From Imbricaverruca yamaguchii (lineage: Eukaryota > Arthropoda > Thecostraca > Neoverrucidae): DNA of 64,000 bases. Shown here in pieces: positions 1 through 9,625 of the stretch; position 1 is the first letter of the stretch, and each line of letters opens with the position of its first letter. The position numbers and the translations under genes are program-made. The notes beneath the pieces are model-generated. The model was not told the DNA's origin, did no database searches, and saw nothing but the letters and a program-made list of their open reading frames with translations. The DNA is taken from contig JAOTOL010001641.1 in assembly GCA_034440575.1 (NCBI GenBank), positions 2,285,501 to 2,349,500 of the forward strand, written 5' to 3'.

Positions 1-559
1 CCAAGGAAACCAGAGTTATCATCGATGATATGGTAAATAGCATCGGGGCATGCTTCGATTTGGTCCTGACAATACCTACTCAAAGGCCGATATCTCAAAA
101 AGTTTTAGAGTCTCCGCCTTTCTTTTTTGCACGTTCTTAGATAATATCAGGACCATTAATTCAGCCACGTTTAGTGGAATTAGGGGCAGGCAAACATATA
201 TAAAAATGCATTTTTATACTTTGACCTCGTTAGGTCAAGGGTCACGGAGAGGTCACGTGCAACTTTTGCCATATTTCTGAATGGCCAAGGGTTTCTGCGC
301 ACTTTAACACCAATGTCGTTCCGCTAAGTTAATTAACATCTAATATATATGCATTTGATTGTTGTCAAGTCGGTAAAAATAAGCGACCTAGGATGACCTC
401 TAAATCTGGCCCCAGAGGTCACCCAGGGCTGAAAGTTGGCGTGTGAGGTTCGTTCACTTGGCACTACAGGTGTATCAATTTTCATAAAAATCGGAGGGGG
501 TCGGGTTCAAAATACCCATTTCTTGTGCGATTTGACGTGTAATGCCCCATATGTGACAC
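1..559. other. No gene recognised; repeat-like DNA
   Basis: Open frames here are short and look like no known protein. The sequence carries several AGGTCA/TGACCT-containing stretches similar in style to those at 23.7-24.4 kb, which suggests old repetitive DNA. The upstream exons of the T-box gene (the first half of the T-box) were looked for here and not found. Confidence 0.4.
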
Positions 560-1600
560 ATGTGATTCATACTGGAATCGAGGTCAGCGATGGTCATGGG
601 GTAACTTTTAAATCATTTATCACATGTGAAAAATATTATCCGAATTGGATTCCTTGGAACTTTGCAAGTTCAAAAATGCCTGGGCATTTATATTTGGAAA
701 ATATTTAACATAGTTATAGGCCACCAAGCATAACCTTGCAGCGTGACTTTCCAGAAATACCCGAGCGTTTAGGCTATAACCCCTGAGTCGTTGATATGAT
801 AGAAGTATAATTTTAGCAGGGGGTTCAGGGACATACGATAACCCTATGCATCAATTTTGCTAAATATCTGAGACATGAGGGTGGACGATCGCCCCCTCGC
901 CTGGTTGATTTGCACTAGAATTCCCCGGATGTCTTCCGCTAAATTTATGAATATTATACCTCTTCGCGCATTATTACTTTTCACAACCGTCCATCATCCA
1001 CATAATTCCGGAGAAAGCGTTGCAATTTGTTATTAGACTGCATCTCGATATTGGACGGAGGGACGGCTGAGTTAGGAGCTCAATCCTCGAAAGACTTCAA
1101 ATATGGTAAAGTTTGCGCTCTCCAAATGAGGACTTATTAAATAAAACTGCTATATTATATTTGCTATATATCAAACCAAAATATTGTCCTTCTATCCTTT
1201 CAATAAAAATAAATCACGGGCATCGAGGTCACCAGAGGTCTCGATACCTGATTTCATGGAGTAACTCTTTTATCATTAATCACATATTACAAATATTGTC
1301 AAAATTTGATTCCTTGAATCTTTACCAGTTCACAAATGTGTGCATATTTATATTTTTGACTGATAATTAACATAGTTATCGGCAACCGAACATAAAACTT
1401 GCAGCGTGAGCTTGAACCAGAAATGCCCGATGCTATAATTCCTGGGCCGTTGACCTGATCGAAGTAAAATTTGCACAGGTGGATTCAAGGCATAAAATAA
1501 CCCTATGCACAAATTTTGCTAAAAATATAAGGCATGAGGGATAATGGATAATCTGCCTGGATAATCACCCGTTTGCCTGGTCGATTTGTCGTGGAATGGG
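560..1600 (+). repeat. Two diverged copies of a ~370-bp repeat
   Basis: Bases about 560-925 and 1215-1600 align in the same order: a 'catcgaggtca/atcgaggtca' start, 'gattcctt', 'aacatagttat', 'cttgcagcgtga', 'ataaccctatgca', 'aattttgctaaa' and a 'cctggt' end. Divergence is high, so this is an old local duplication or two insertions of one dispersed family. No protein is encoded convincingly in either copy. Confidence 0.65.
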
Positions 1601-2210
1601 CCGTATGGGCCGGCACCGCCTGATGTTGACGTTCCCAGCCAGTGCGTCACTAGTATATCAGGCGCCACACCCAGACGGACACCGACTGTCGTGAGCGTGA
1701 GTGTGTGGTTGTGGTGGGTCGACAGCAGACGGGTTCACTGGTCCGGCGCCGATGGAACCTCTCAGACGTGCCGTCAGACCAAACGCTGGCTCCTATCACA
1801 CTTGACATGGGTACCGCTGTGTCGACATGAAAACGCCAGACCACCGTTTGCGCTAAAATGATGATAGATATTTTGCAGTGGGGCGAGACGGACATGCAAA
1901 CAATGTGGAGGGGTGGGTTCATGCAGCATTCGTCGGTGGCGGACACCTATTATTGACTGTGTTTGGCTTTCGAGTGTGGTTTATTTGACTGACACCAGTT
2001 GTCCGAGCCTCGATGCTCTCACACTGGCGACAGTTAGGCGCCAAGTAGGGCTTCTCACTCTAAGAGCGGCAACTCATCTTGTGCAAACATTTCTTCACCA
2101 TGCCCCGTGACGTTTCAACCATGCATGAGGCAGAAGTCGCCGCCAATATTATATTTCACACAGCACGAACACCTACCCGAACAGAACATGCATGTGTGTG
2201 TTCGTTCCAG
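1601..2210. other. Non-coding, intron upstream of T-box exon
   Basis: This moderately GC-rich stretch has overlapping short frames on both strands but no T-box-like peptide. It ends with the splice acceptor 'tgttcgttccag' at 2199-2210, so it is read as intron of the Tbx1-like gene. Confidence 0.5.
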
Positions 2211-2360
2211 ATTATCTTGAACTCCATGCATCGATATCAGCCGAGGTTCCACGTGATCTACAACCCTAAGGGAGAGGAACAAGGCAACTACCAGAACTTC
2301 AAAACATTCGTCTTCTCAGAAACCAAGTTCATGGCTGTCACTGCGTACCAGAACCAGAGG
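2211..2360 (+). CDS. org-1: Tbx1/org-1-like T-box transcription factor, T-box exon
   Basis: First visible exon of a T-box DNA-binding transcription factor that acts in the nucleus. It is exactly 50 codons, flanked by acceptor 'ttccag' and donor 'gtacgt', phase 0 at both ends. The peptide contains [20 protein letters not shown] near its start, [11 protein letters not shown] in the middle and AVTAYQNQR at its end. These are the central T-box strands and the start of the recognition region. The RYQPRFHV...NFKTFVF wording fits the Tbx1/10 (org-1) subfamily better than Tbx2/3, Tbx20 or Brachyury. The exon limits IILNSM and AYQNxR match those known in Tbx1 genes of other animals. The N-terminal half of the T-box lies before the window. 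The frame also runs past the donor to a stop at 2487-2489, but that extension is intron. The orthology call is by eye; a phylogeny was not run. Confidence 0.9.
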
Positions 2361-2529
2361 GTACGTTCGGAGCCAGCGAGTTTATGCCAACATGAAACAG
2401 AGGTACCAGATCAAAGGTACGTTGCGGAAACCATCGAGCACATCTATAACCAAAGAAATATTTCAAAAGGTCTTCCAGCATGGAAATAAACTACCAAAGC
2501 TTACCACAACTTGGAAGATTATATATTGA

Positions 2530-2815
2530 CTCACAAATGGTGATGGTGAGCGGGTGGTGAGGAGCTGGTGAGCGGGTGGTGAGTAGGTAGTGAGTGAGTG
2601 GTATGTGGCTCATAACCCACTCACTCACTTGTATGGTGAGTGGGTGATGAGTGGATGTGGGTGGTTGGTGAGTGGATGGTGAGTGGGTGGTGAGTGCGTA
2701 GTGAGTGGGTAGTGAGTGTGTAGTGAGTGGATGGTGAGGGGGTGGTGAGTGGGTGGTGAGTGGGTGGTGAGTGGGTGGTGAGTGTGTAGTGAGTGGATGG
2801 TGAGTGGATGGCACG
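2530..2815. repeat. Minisatellite, ~11-bp GGTGAGTG(G/A)GT units
   Basis: Imperfect tandem array of units such as GGTGGTGAGTGG, inside the intron after the first visible T-box exon. The repeated GTGAGT resembles a splice donor many times over. Open frames on the opposite strand (Thr/His/Pro/Ser repeats) are by-products of the array. Confidence 0.85.
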
Positions 2816-3456
2816 TTGGTGTGCATTGTGCAACGTAGGGAAGTCGAGGTAGGTTGATCCAATTTTACTTAAAGGGGCCTTGAGCGCATATGGTGATACA
2901 TATTTATTATTTTTGCCCATATTCTGTAATGACGATCGTTTGGGAACAAATAAGACGCATATATTTTTTTTTCTTCAAACAAATATAAATCAGTAATATT
3001 TTGAGTTGCTCTGAGGTATCCTTCTTTTCTTAACTTACTCCACGCATAGGGTCAGTTGATCCTAGTGTTGGGGTATGTTTGTCACAAACCTATGTTGTGT
3101 AAACAAACGCTGGGATTACTACTGGGAAGCGTTAATTTTGGTGTTGCGAGCATTCTTTGGTCACCTTTGTCACTTCACGTGCTCTGGTGGAAAAACATGA
3201 AGGGTACCACAAAATGCCACGCAATATACTTCAACGCATATTTTAACTGCCCTTTTATCTAGCATTGTCACATCATAACTCATAAGACAACAATCTACTG
3301 AGCAATAGTCAATAGGCTGAACAACAATTGTATGCCAATTTATGGCATGTTTCATAAGAAAAACATGAGCAACATATTGCGCATCAATAGACCACGGCTC
3401 ATCTTTACCCAGTTGCGATTGCTCAACTAAAGGACTGTTCACACCTAGCGTAATCT

Positions 3457-3524
3457 TATGGGCGCTAAATGACCAACCATGGTCGATGCGCCCTAAAACC
3501 ACAATCACACACACACACACACAC
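3457..3524 (+). mobile_element. 68-bp non-LTR retrotransposon 3' tail with 16-bp TSD
   Basis: This insert carries only the extreme 3' end of the I-like LINE found at 40.3-42.4 kb: a GGGCGC...GCGCCC hairpin at 3460-3493, then 'taaaaccacaat' and a (CA)n tail. It is flanked by exact 16-bp direct repeats ACACCTAGCGTAATCT (3441-3456 and 3525-3540). That is the hallmark of target-primed reverse transcription with extreme 5' truncation. It split the left TIR of the surrounding transposon, so it is younger than that element. Confidence 0.85.
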
Positions 3525-3669
3525 ACACCTAGCGTAATCTCGACGCAAAAATAGTCAGCGCAATGACGGACTAGGCGTAATCCCGGCGCACTGGGCGTAA
3601 TTTCGACCCGTTGGCAGACCAGTGCAGCGACATCGCCTGGACGTGAGTACGCCAGCGATCAGCTGACAT

Positions 3670-3760
3670 ATCAGCTGTTTGGCAACATAATCAGCTGTTT
3701 GACAACAGAATCAGCTGTTTGACAACAGAATCAGCTGTTTGACAACAGAATCAGCTGTTT
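3670..3760. repeat. 20-bp tandem array (ATCAGCTGTTTGACAACAGA)
   Basis: About four to five copies of a 20-bp unit with an internal CAGCTG palindrome, inside the 3430-4267 transposon. Confidence 0.85.
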
Positions 3761-4267
3761 AGATTTTGAAATTGCTTAAAACATGAGTTCTGTCATACCT
3801 AAGTTAAAGGTGTCTTCAAAAATTTATTATCAGTGTTCTACTTACATATAACCCTTGGTTGTATCTTGGTTATATCATACCCATTTCCAGTATCGAAAAC
3901 TTTTCAACGCAAAGTAGGTAAATACCTACCTGCCATCCCTTCCCCTCACCTGTTCTTGGTCTGCTTGCATCTTCCGAGAGAGACATCCTGCAATCTACAA
4001 CTTGAAAAAACCGCAGCCGATGTGGCCCCAATCCGCCGAAGATCAGCAATATGGCGACTTTGCGTCAAGGACGCTGGTGCGCCGAGCGGAAAAGTTGAGA
4101 AAACCCAACTTTGTCCGCTTGGAAATCGCTAGCGTTTTGTAGGACCCGGCGGACAGCTGACGTTAATGCCGGCGCAATGGCAGAATCGGCAGACTCATTG
4201 GGCCCCATGCTAGCTTTGCGCCGATTCCGCCAGTGCGTCGAGATTACGCTAGGTGTGAACAGTCCTT

Positions 4268-4690
4268 AACTCCATACCCATCTCATATCAAATGCAAAAT
4301 GGCTGCCAACTCACGAGCATGCCACGCCAGAGTGACTGGTGCATATCAAGGCAAATCAAATGCCTACACTTGTGTGGTACGATTCGAAGCCTACCGGTTC
4401 CCAGCTAAGTACAAGAAAAAACATTTCCAAGTCAAGGAAAGGTTACTTGAGACCTTAAAAAACAAATCTGTGTTGAAGGCACGCCAGATATCTACCGCTC
4501 CCGGACCTCCGACCAGACACAAAGTGGAAACTTTCTTCGAAGTATCAGCAGGCGGCTTGTAAATTCTCATGACATCATAGAAGGTGAGGTAATGGGGGTG
4601 GCTGAACTTACCTGGAGGCTCAACTAACCTCACTTTCCTTTATAGGCTGTTTATAATATGCGCTTTTTTACATTTCACCAGGAAGCAGTA
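4268..4690 (+). other. Unrecognised 109-codon open frame in intron
   Basis: A + strand frame runs 4233-4562, partly over the transposon's right end, with a Lys/Arg-rich middle (KYKKKHFQVKERLLETLKNK). Composition looks protein-like, but no family is recognised and the frame begins inside a transposon end. It may be a fragment of an old mobile element or chance. Confidence 0.3.
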
Positions 4691-4696
4691 AACCGA

Positions 4697-4975
4697 TTGA
4701 ATGTCCCGTATATATATACCAATGTCCGGTATATATACCAATGTCCGGTATATATCCCAATGTCCAGTATATATCCCAATGCCCGGTATATATCCCAATG
4801 TCCGGTATATATCCCAATGACCGGTATATATCCCAATGTCCGGTATATATCCCAATGACCGGTATATATCCCAATGTCCGGTATATATCCAAATGTCCGG
4901 TATATATCCTAATGTCCGGTATATATCCCAATGTCCGGTATATATCCCAATGTCCGGTATATATCCCAATGACCG
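4697..4975. repeat. 19-bp minisatellite (AATGTCCGGTATATATCCC)
   Basis: About 14 copies of a 19-bp unit rich in TATATA, with small variants (GTCC/GACC). A period of 19 shifts the frame at each unit, yet no unit creates a stop codon in several frames. That yields open frames on both strands with Tyr-Ile-Pro repeats that are not genes. It lies in an intron of the T-box gene. Confidence 0.92.
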
Positions 4976-5404
4976 TTCAAAGAGACGGCCGGTCCTGACC
5001 AGGCTTTTTGGCCTGGCTGTGGGTTGTTCCATTTGCTATCTCTAGTGTCGATCATCCCACCTGTCGACCATCCCACTGCCGGCCGTCGGCGCCGGCGCAG
5101 TCGTGATGCCACGTCACACAGTCGTGATGCCACGTCACGGCGTCGACCGTCCGCGCCGGTCCATTTCGCGCGCGACGTGACCGGCCACGGCTCGCCGAAT
5201 CGTCACAACCGGAGTGGTGGCAGCTCCGCGCGTGATGTCACACTGCCAGGCCGCCGCCAGGCCACCGCTGCCGGCTAATAAATGGCCATGTAAGAATGGT
5301 GGATGGTATCGGCAGCCGCCGATGAAAGCCGGCCGCGGTAAATAATGATGGCTGGCCAGTGTGAGGCAGTTGATGTGGAACTGAGACGGTTCGCGGCGGT
5401 GGAC

Positions 5405-6720
5405 GGCCCGTCAACGATCAGAGGGGCGGCGGCGTCTCCGCTGAGCTGGGGGACAGAGCAGCGTCTCCGCTGAGCCGGAGGACAGAGAGGCGGCGGCGTC
5501 TCCGCTGAGCTGGGGGACAGAGAGGAAGCAGCGTTTCTGCTGAGCCGGGGGACGGCCCGTCAGCGGTCAGAGAGGCGGCGTCGTCTCCGCTGAGCCGGGG
5601 GACAGAGAGGCGGCGGCGTCTCCGCTGGGCTGGTGGACAGAGAGGAAGCAGCGTCTCCGCTGGGCTGGTGGACAGAGAGGAAGCAGCGTCTCCGCTGAGC
5701 CGGGGGACGGCCTGTTAGCGGTCAGAGAGGCGGCGGCGTCTCCGCTGAGCTGGGGGACGGCCCGTCAGCGGTCAGAGAGGCGGCAGCGTCTCCGCTGAGC
5801 TGGGGGACGGCCCGTCAGCGGTCAGAGAGGCGGCAGCGTCTCCTCTGAGTTGGGGGACAGAGAGGCGGCGGCGTCTCCGCTGAGCTGGGGACAGAGCAGC
5901 GTCTCCGCTGAACCGGGGGACAGAGAGGAAGCAGCGTCTCCGCTGAGCCGGGGGACGCTCCGTCAGCGGTCAGAGAGGCGGCGGCGTCTCCGCTGGGCTG
6001 GTGGACAGAGAGGAAGCAGCGTCTCCGCTGGGCTGGTGGACAGAGAGGAAGCAGCGTCTCCGCTGAGCCGGGGACGGCCTGTTAGGGTCAGAGGCGGGCG
6101 TCCCGCTGAGCTGGACGGCCCGGGTCGCGGCCCGTACCCGCTTACTAAACGGGACGCCCGTCAGTGGTCAGAGGCGGCGGCGTCTCCGTGAGTTGGAAGG
6201 CGCGTCTTCCCTGTAAAGAGGGCGCTCCCCTGAGCGGGATGGAGGCGGCGGCGTCTCCGCTGAGCCGGAGGACAGGAGGCGGCGGCGTCTCCGCTGAGCC
6301 GGAGGACAGAAGAAGCAGCTCTCCGCTGGCTGGTGGACAGAGGAAGCAGCGTCTCCGCTGAGCCGGGGGACGGCCTGTTAGCGGTCAGAGAGGCGGCGGC
6401 GTCTCCGCTGAGCTGGGGGACGGCCCGTCAGCGGTCAGAGAGGCGGCAGCGTCTCCTCTGAGTTGGGGGACAGAGAGGCGGCGGCGTCTCCGCTGAGCTG
6501 GGGACAGAGCAGCGTCTCCGCTGAACCGGGGGACAGAGAGGAAGCAGCGTCTCCGCTGAGCCGGGGGACGCTCCGTCAGTGGTCAGAGAGGCGGCGGCGT
6601 CTCCGCTGAGTTGGGGGACAGAGAGGCGGCGTCGTCTCCGCTGAGGTGGGGGACAGAGAGGCGGCGGCGTCTCCGCTGAGCTGGGGGACAGAGAGGCGGC
6701 GGCGTCTCTGCTGAGCTGGG
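5405..6720. repeat. GC-rich minisatellite, ~35-bp units, next to exon
   Basis: Long array built from 'ctgagctgggggacagagaggcggcggcgtctccg'-type units, with a recurring longer variant containing 'ggacggcccgtcagcggtc'. About 1.3 kb, GC-rich, G-rich on the + strand. It ends about 85 bases before the acceptor of the T-box exon at 6805. Between 6070 and 6350 several units carry short deletions. Frames across it are artefacts. Confidence 0.9.
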
Positions 6721-6804
6721 TGCGCGTGTCGGCGCCGCTGTGCGACTAAACTCTGTTGAGGTTTTAGCAGTCGCCCGTCCTCACACGTGCGGTGGTGTTT
6801 GCAG

Positions 6805-6872
6805 GTCACTCAGCTGAAGATCGCTAGCAACCCATTCGCTAAGGGTTTCCGCGATTGTGATCCAGATGACTG
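6805..6872 (+). CDS. org-1: Tbx1/org-1-like T-box protein, exon encoding T-box C-terminus
   Basis: A 68-base exon bounded by 'gtttgcag' and 'gtgagt'. It starts in phase 0 and continues the previous exon directly, giving AYQNQR joined to [19 protein letters not shown], then PDD and two bases of the next codon (TG). [17 protein letters not shown] is the hallmark end of the T-box, where the last helices contact DNA. It is too short to appear as an independent open frame and was found by translating around the acceptor. The codon split after TG predicts Cys if it joins the exon at 9504. Vertebrate Tbx1 has Trp here, so an unseen intervening exon is possible. Confidence 0.92.
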
Positions 6873-8150
6873 GTGAGTTCCATTGTGACTGTGACCGGCT
6901 GCTGTGTTTTTTTTGTTGTTGTTTTTTTTGGTAAAATAAATATTTTATTATGACATGTATGACCACCGATTTTACTGCTATGCGCTTTTTACCTTTTGTG
7001 CTGTGATACTTTTTCTAATTAACGCAAGGTTGTAATAGCCACAAATCCATTGTGGGTTACCTCAATATAAGTCTGTCTGCCTGTCTCGCTGACTGAAGGT
7101 GTGTCGCTGGCATTTTATGGAGGAATGCCACTGCGGAGCGCAGTTGTTACATTTGAAACGGCTTCGACCTATAATTATTGCATGATGTTGCTTTTCTTCA
7201 AGCGTCTGACAGTTCAGGGGAAATTGTTTATCCGTGTGCCATTTTAGACGGTATCCGCTTATACCTCTATGCTGCAGTGTGCAAATATTCATTTTTCATT
7301 AGGTGGGCGATGTCAAAAACGAAATAGCAAGATGTAAAAAATCAAACAAGGATGTCGAATTTTACTGCGAAATGTACATGAATTTCGACAAATGTTGCGC
7401 GCTTGTCACGGTTTCATCCTTTTGCTTCATGGTATCTGGTGGTGTGCATGCGATAATCTGATTGCAGAGGAGTGATCAATGTGGGGTTGATGATTTTAGG
7501 ATTGATGTTGCATGGTGTTAAAAAATGTGTATTGTGAGTTTCTAGTTGACATTGATAGGTATTTCTTCCATTCTGGCATGTAAATGGTAAAATTACCGCC
7601 TGTCCACCTGAAGTACGGGCTGTAGGCAAATAATGCCTGTAGTGTACACATGAGCTGTTTCTAAGTATACATGTATCTGCTTGCTACTTAATTTTGATAT
7701 TTTTGCCAGGTTAGATGTAATACAGGTCCAAAGGGGGTATTTTCTTTGAGATGCCCATTTTTCTCAAGGCCTGTCTAATATAAATTTGCTTTTTGAGGTA
7801 TATGCTTGAAAGTGTGCATATTTTTTTCTCTGGTGGATGCAACCTGCCCAAAATGTATGTCTATCCATGATTTCACATAATGTAATCCAAATATCACCAT
7901 GCGTTAATTTGGATGCAATGAGGTATTGCAGTGATTGGCTGAAGCCTATGTTTTATGAGTTTGAACAGATCTAGTAATTAGGTTCCTACCATATCATCAC
8001 CATACATCACCATGGCACCATCCTGGATGTTATATGGAGTGTTAGCGAATTATTACAGCAACTTTGAGAAGCCTGCATACTGTCTTCAATACAGGGCTCA
8101 ATTGTTGTATAGTATTTTCCACCCATTTTCTTGAAAAAATTAACACTGCT
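6873..8150. other. T-box intron, no feature seen
   Basis: AT-richer DNA with no recognised coding or repeat structure, except short T-runs near 6905-6930. Read as intron of the Tbx1-like gene. Confidence 0.5.
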
Positions 8151-8152
8151 AT

Positions 8153-9422
8153 GCTGACATGTTCAGTATCCGCTGACACCTATATGCTGACGTTTCCGGT
8201 ATCTGCTGACACCTCTATGCTGACGTGTCCGGTATCCGCTGATACCTGTGTACTGACGTGTTCGGTATCCACTGACACCTCTATGCTGACGTGTCCGGTA
8301 TCCGCTGACCCCTGTCTGCCCGAGTGTCTATGGGTTATCCCCTATATATCAGCGTGTTCAACAGCGATGTCACCTGTCCACCGATGTGTCCGGTATCTGT
8401 TGTCACCTATCCACCGATGTGTCCGGTATCCGTTGTCACCTATCCATCGATGTGTCCGGTATCTGCTGACACCAGTCTGCTCGGGTGTCTATAACTTATC
8501 CCCTGTATACCGGCGTGTTCAACATCCGTTGTCACCTGTCCACCGGCGTGATCGGTATTCGTTGCTACCTCTGTAGCAGCGTGTTCGGTACCCGTTGCCA
8601 CGTATGTGCCGGCGTGTTCGGTACCCGTTACCACATATGTGCCGGCGTGTTCGGTACCCGTTACCACATATGTGCCAGCGTGTTCGGTACCCGTTACCAC
8701 GCATGTGTCGGTGTGTTCGGTACCCGGTGTCATGTATGTGTCGGTGTGTTCGGTACCCGTTACCACGCATGTGTCGGTGTGTTCGGTACCCGTTACCACG
8801 TATGTGCCGGCGTGCTCGGTACCCGGTGTCATGTATGTGTCGGTGTGTTCGGTACCCGTTGCCACGTATGTGTCGGGGTGTTCGGTACCCGTTGCCATGT
8901 ACGTGCCGGCGTGTTCGGTACCCGTTGCCATGTATGTGTCGGTGTGTTCGGTACCCGTTGTCACGTATGTGCCGGCGTGTTTGGTACCCGTTGCCATGTA
9001 TGTGTCGGTGTGTTCGGTACCCGTTGCCATGTATATGTCGGTGTGTTCGGTACTCGTTGCCATGTATGTGCCGGTGTGTTCGGTACCCGTTGCCACGTAT
9101 GTTCCGGTGTGTTCGGTACCCGTTGCCATGTATATGTCGGTGTGTTCGGTACCCGCTGCAATGTATGTGTCGGTGTGTTCGATACCCGTTGCCATGCATG
9201 TGTCGGTGTGTTCGGTACCCGTTGCCATGCATGTGTCGGTGTGTTCGGTACCCGTTGCCGTTCATGTGTCGGTGTGTTCGGTACCCGTTGCCATGCATGT
9301 GTCGGTGTGTTCGGTACCCGTTGCCGTTCATGTGTCGGTGTGTTCGGTACCCGTTGCCATTCATGTGTCGGTGTGTTCGGTACCCGTTGCCGTTCATGTG
9401 TCGGTGTGTTCGGTACCCGTTG
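8153..9422. repeat. 33-bp minisatellite with GGTACC in most units
   Basis: About 26 well-conserved copies (8570-9422) of a 33-bp unit such as GTGTTCGGTACCCGTTGCCA plus 'tgtatgtgtcggt', preceded from 8153 by more diverged units of the same length (TGTCCGGTATCCGCTGACAC core). The period is 11 codons, so three + frames and two or more - frames stay open for 200-300 codons. None is a gene. The array ends about 80 bases before the acceptor of the next T-box exon. Confidence 0.95.
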
Positions 9423-9503
9423 ACACCCCCAGCCGCCAGTGCTTGTCTTCACGGATCGGTGGCCGCCGATTGCCACTGTCTGACCGGCGGCTCGTCTTGA
9501 CAG

Positions 9504-9625
9504 CGGTATGTCGGAGATGATGGGCTCCATGCCTGGCCTGGGCCGCCAGCTGACAAGTGTCGGCGCGCCGCGCACACCTCTGCCCGCCTCCTCTCACATG
9601 CTGCTACACACCAAGCCGGAGAAAG
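9504..9625 (+). CDS. org-1: Tbx1/org-1-like T-box protein, post-T-box exon
   Basis: A 122-base exon bounded by acceptor 'tcttgacag' and donor 'gtaggc'. Its first base completes the split codon of the previous exon. It then reads GMSEMMGSMPGLGRQLTSVG, a Pro/Ala/Ser linker and ...HMLLHTKPEK, leaving one base (G) of the next codon. Phase matches both neighbours (enters after 2 bases, leaves after 1). No domain is expected in this linker C-terminal to the T-box, so support comes from splice signals, phase and protein-like composition. It follows directly on the 33-bp array, whose frames do not continue into it. Confidence 0.72.

Larger units (their letters stand above)
3430..4267. mobile_element. 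MITE-like DNA transposon with 34-bp TIRs
   Basis: The ends are perfect inverted repeats that begin AAGGACTGTTCACACCTAGC at the left (from 3430) and are mirrored at the right (4234-4267). The left repeat is interrupted by a 68-bp retroelement tail at 3457-3524. With that tail and one target copy removed, the repeat reads on for 34 bp. The interior has a 20-bp tandem array and no transposase-like protein, so the element is non-autonomous. Flanking AACT occurs on both sides (3425-3428 and 4268-4271), but with one extra base on the left, so the target duplication is uncertain. The superfamily is not assigned. It lies in an intron of the T-box gene. Confidence 0.85.

Noticed and set aside
1586..1861. 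Upstream T-box exon candidate
   Set aside because: Translation shows no T-box residues in any frame, and codon use is not protein-like.
8440..9575. Five overlapping frames of about 200-312 codons (cysteine- or Thr/His-rich repeats)
   Set aside because: All are translations of the 33-bp minisatellite in a T-box intron.
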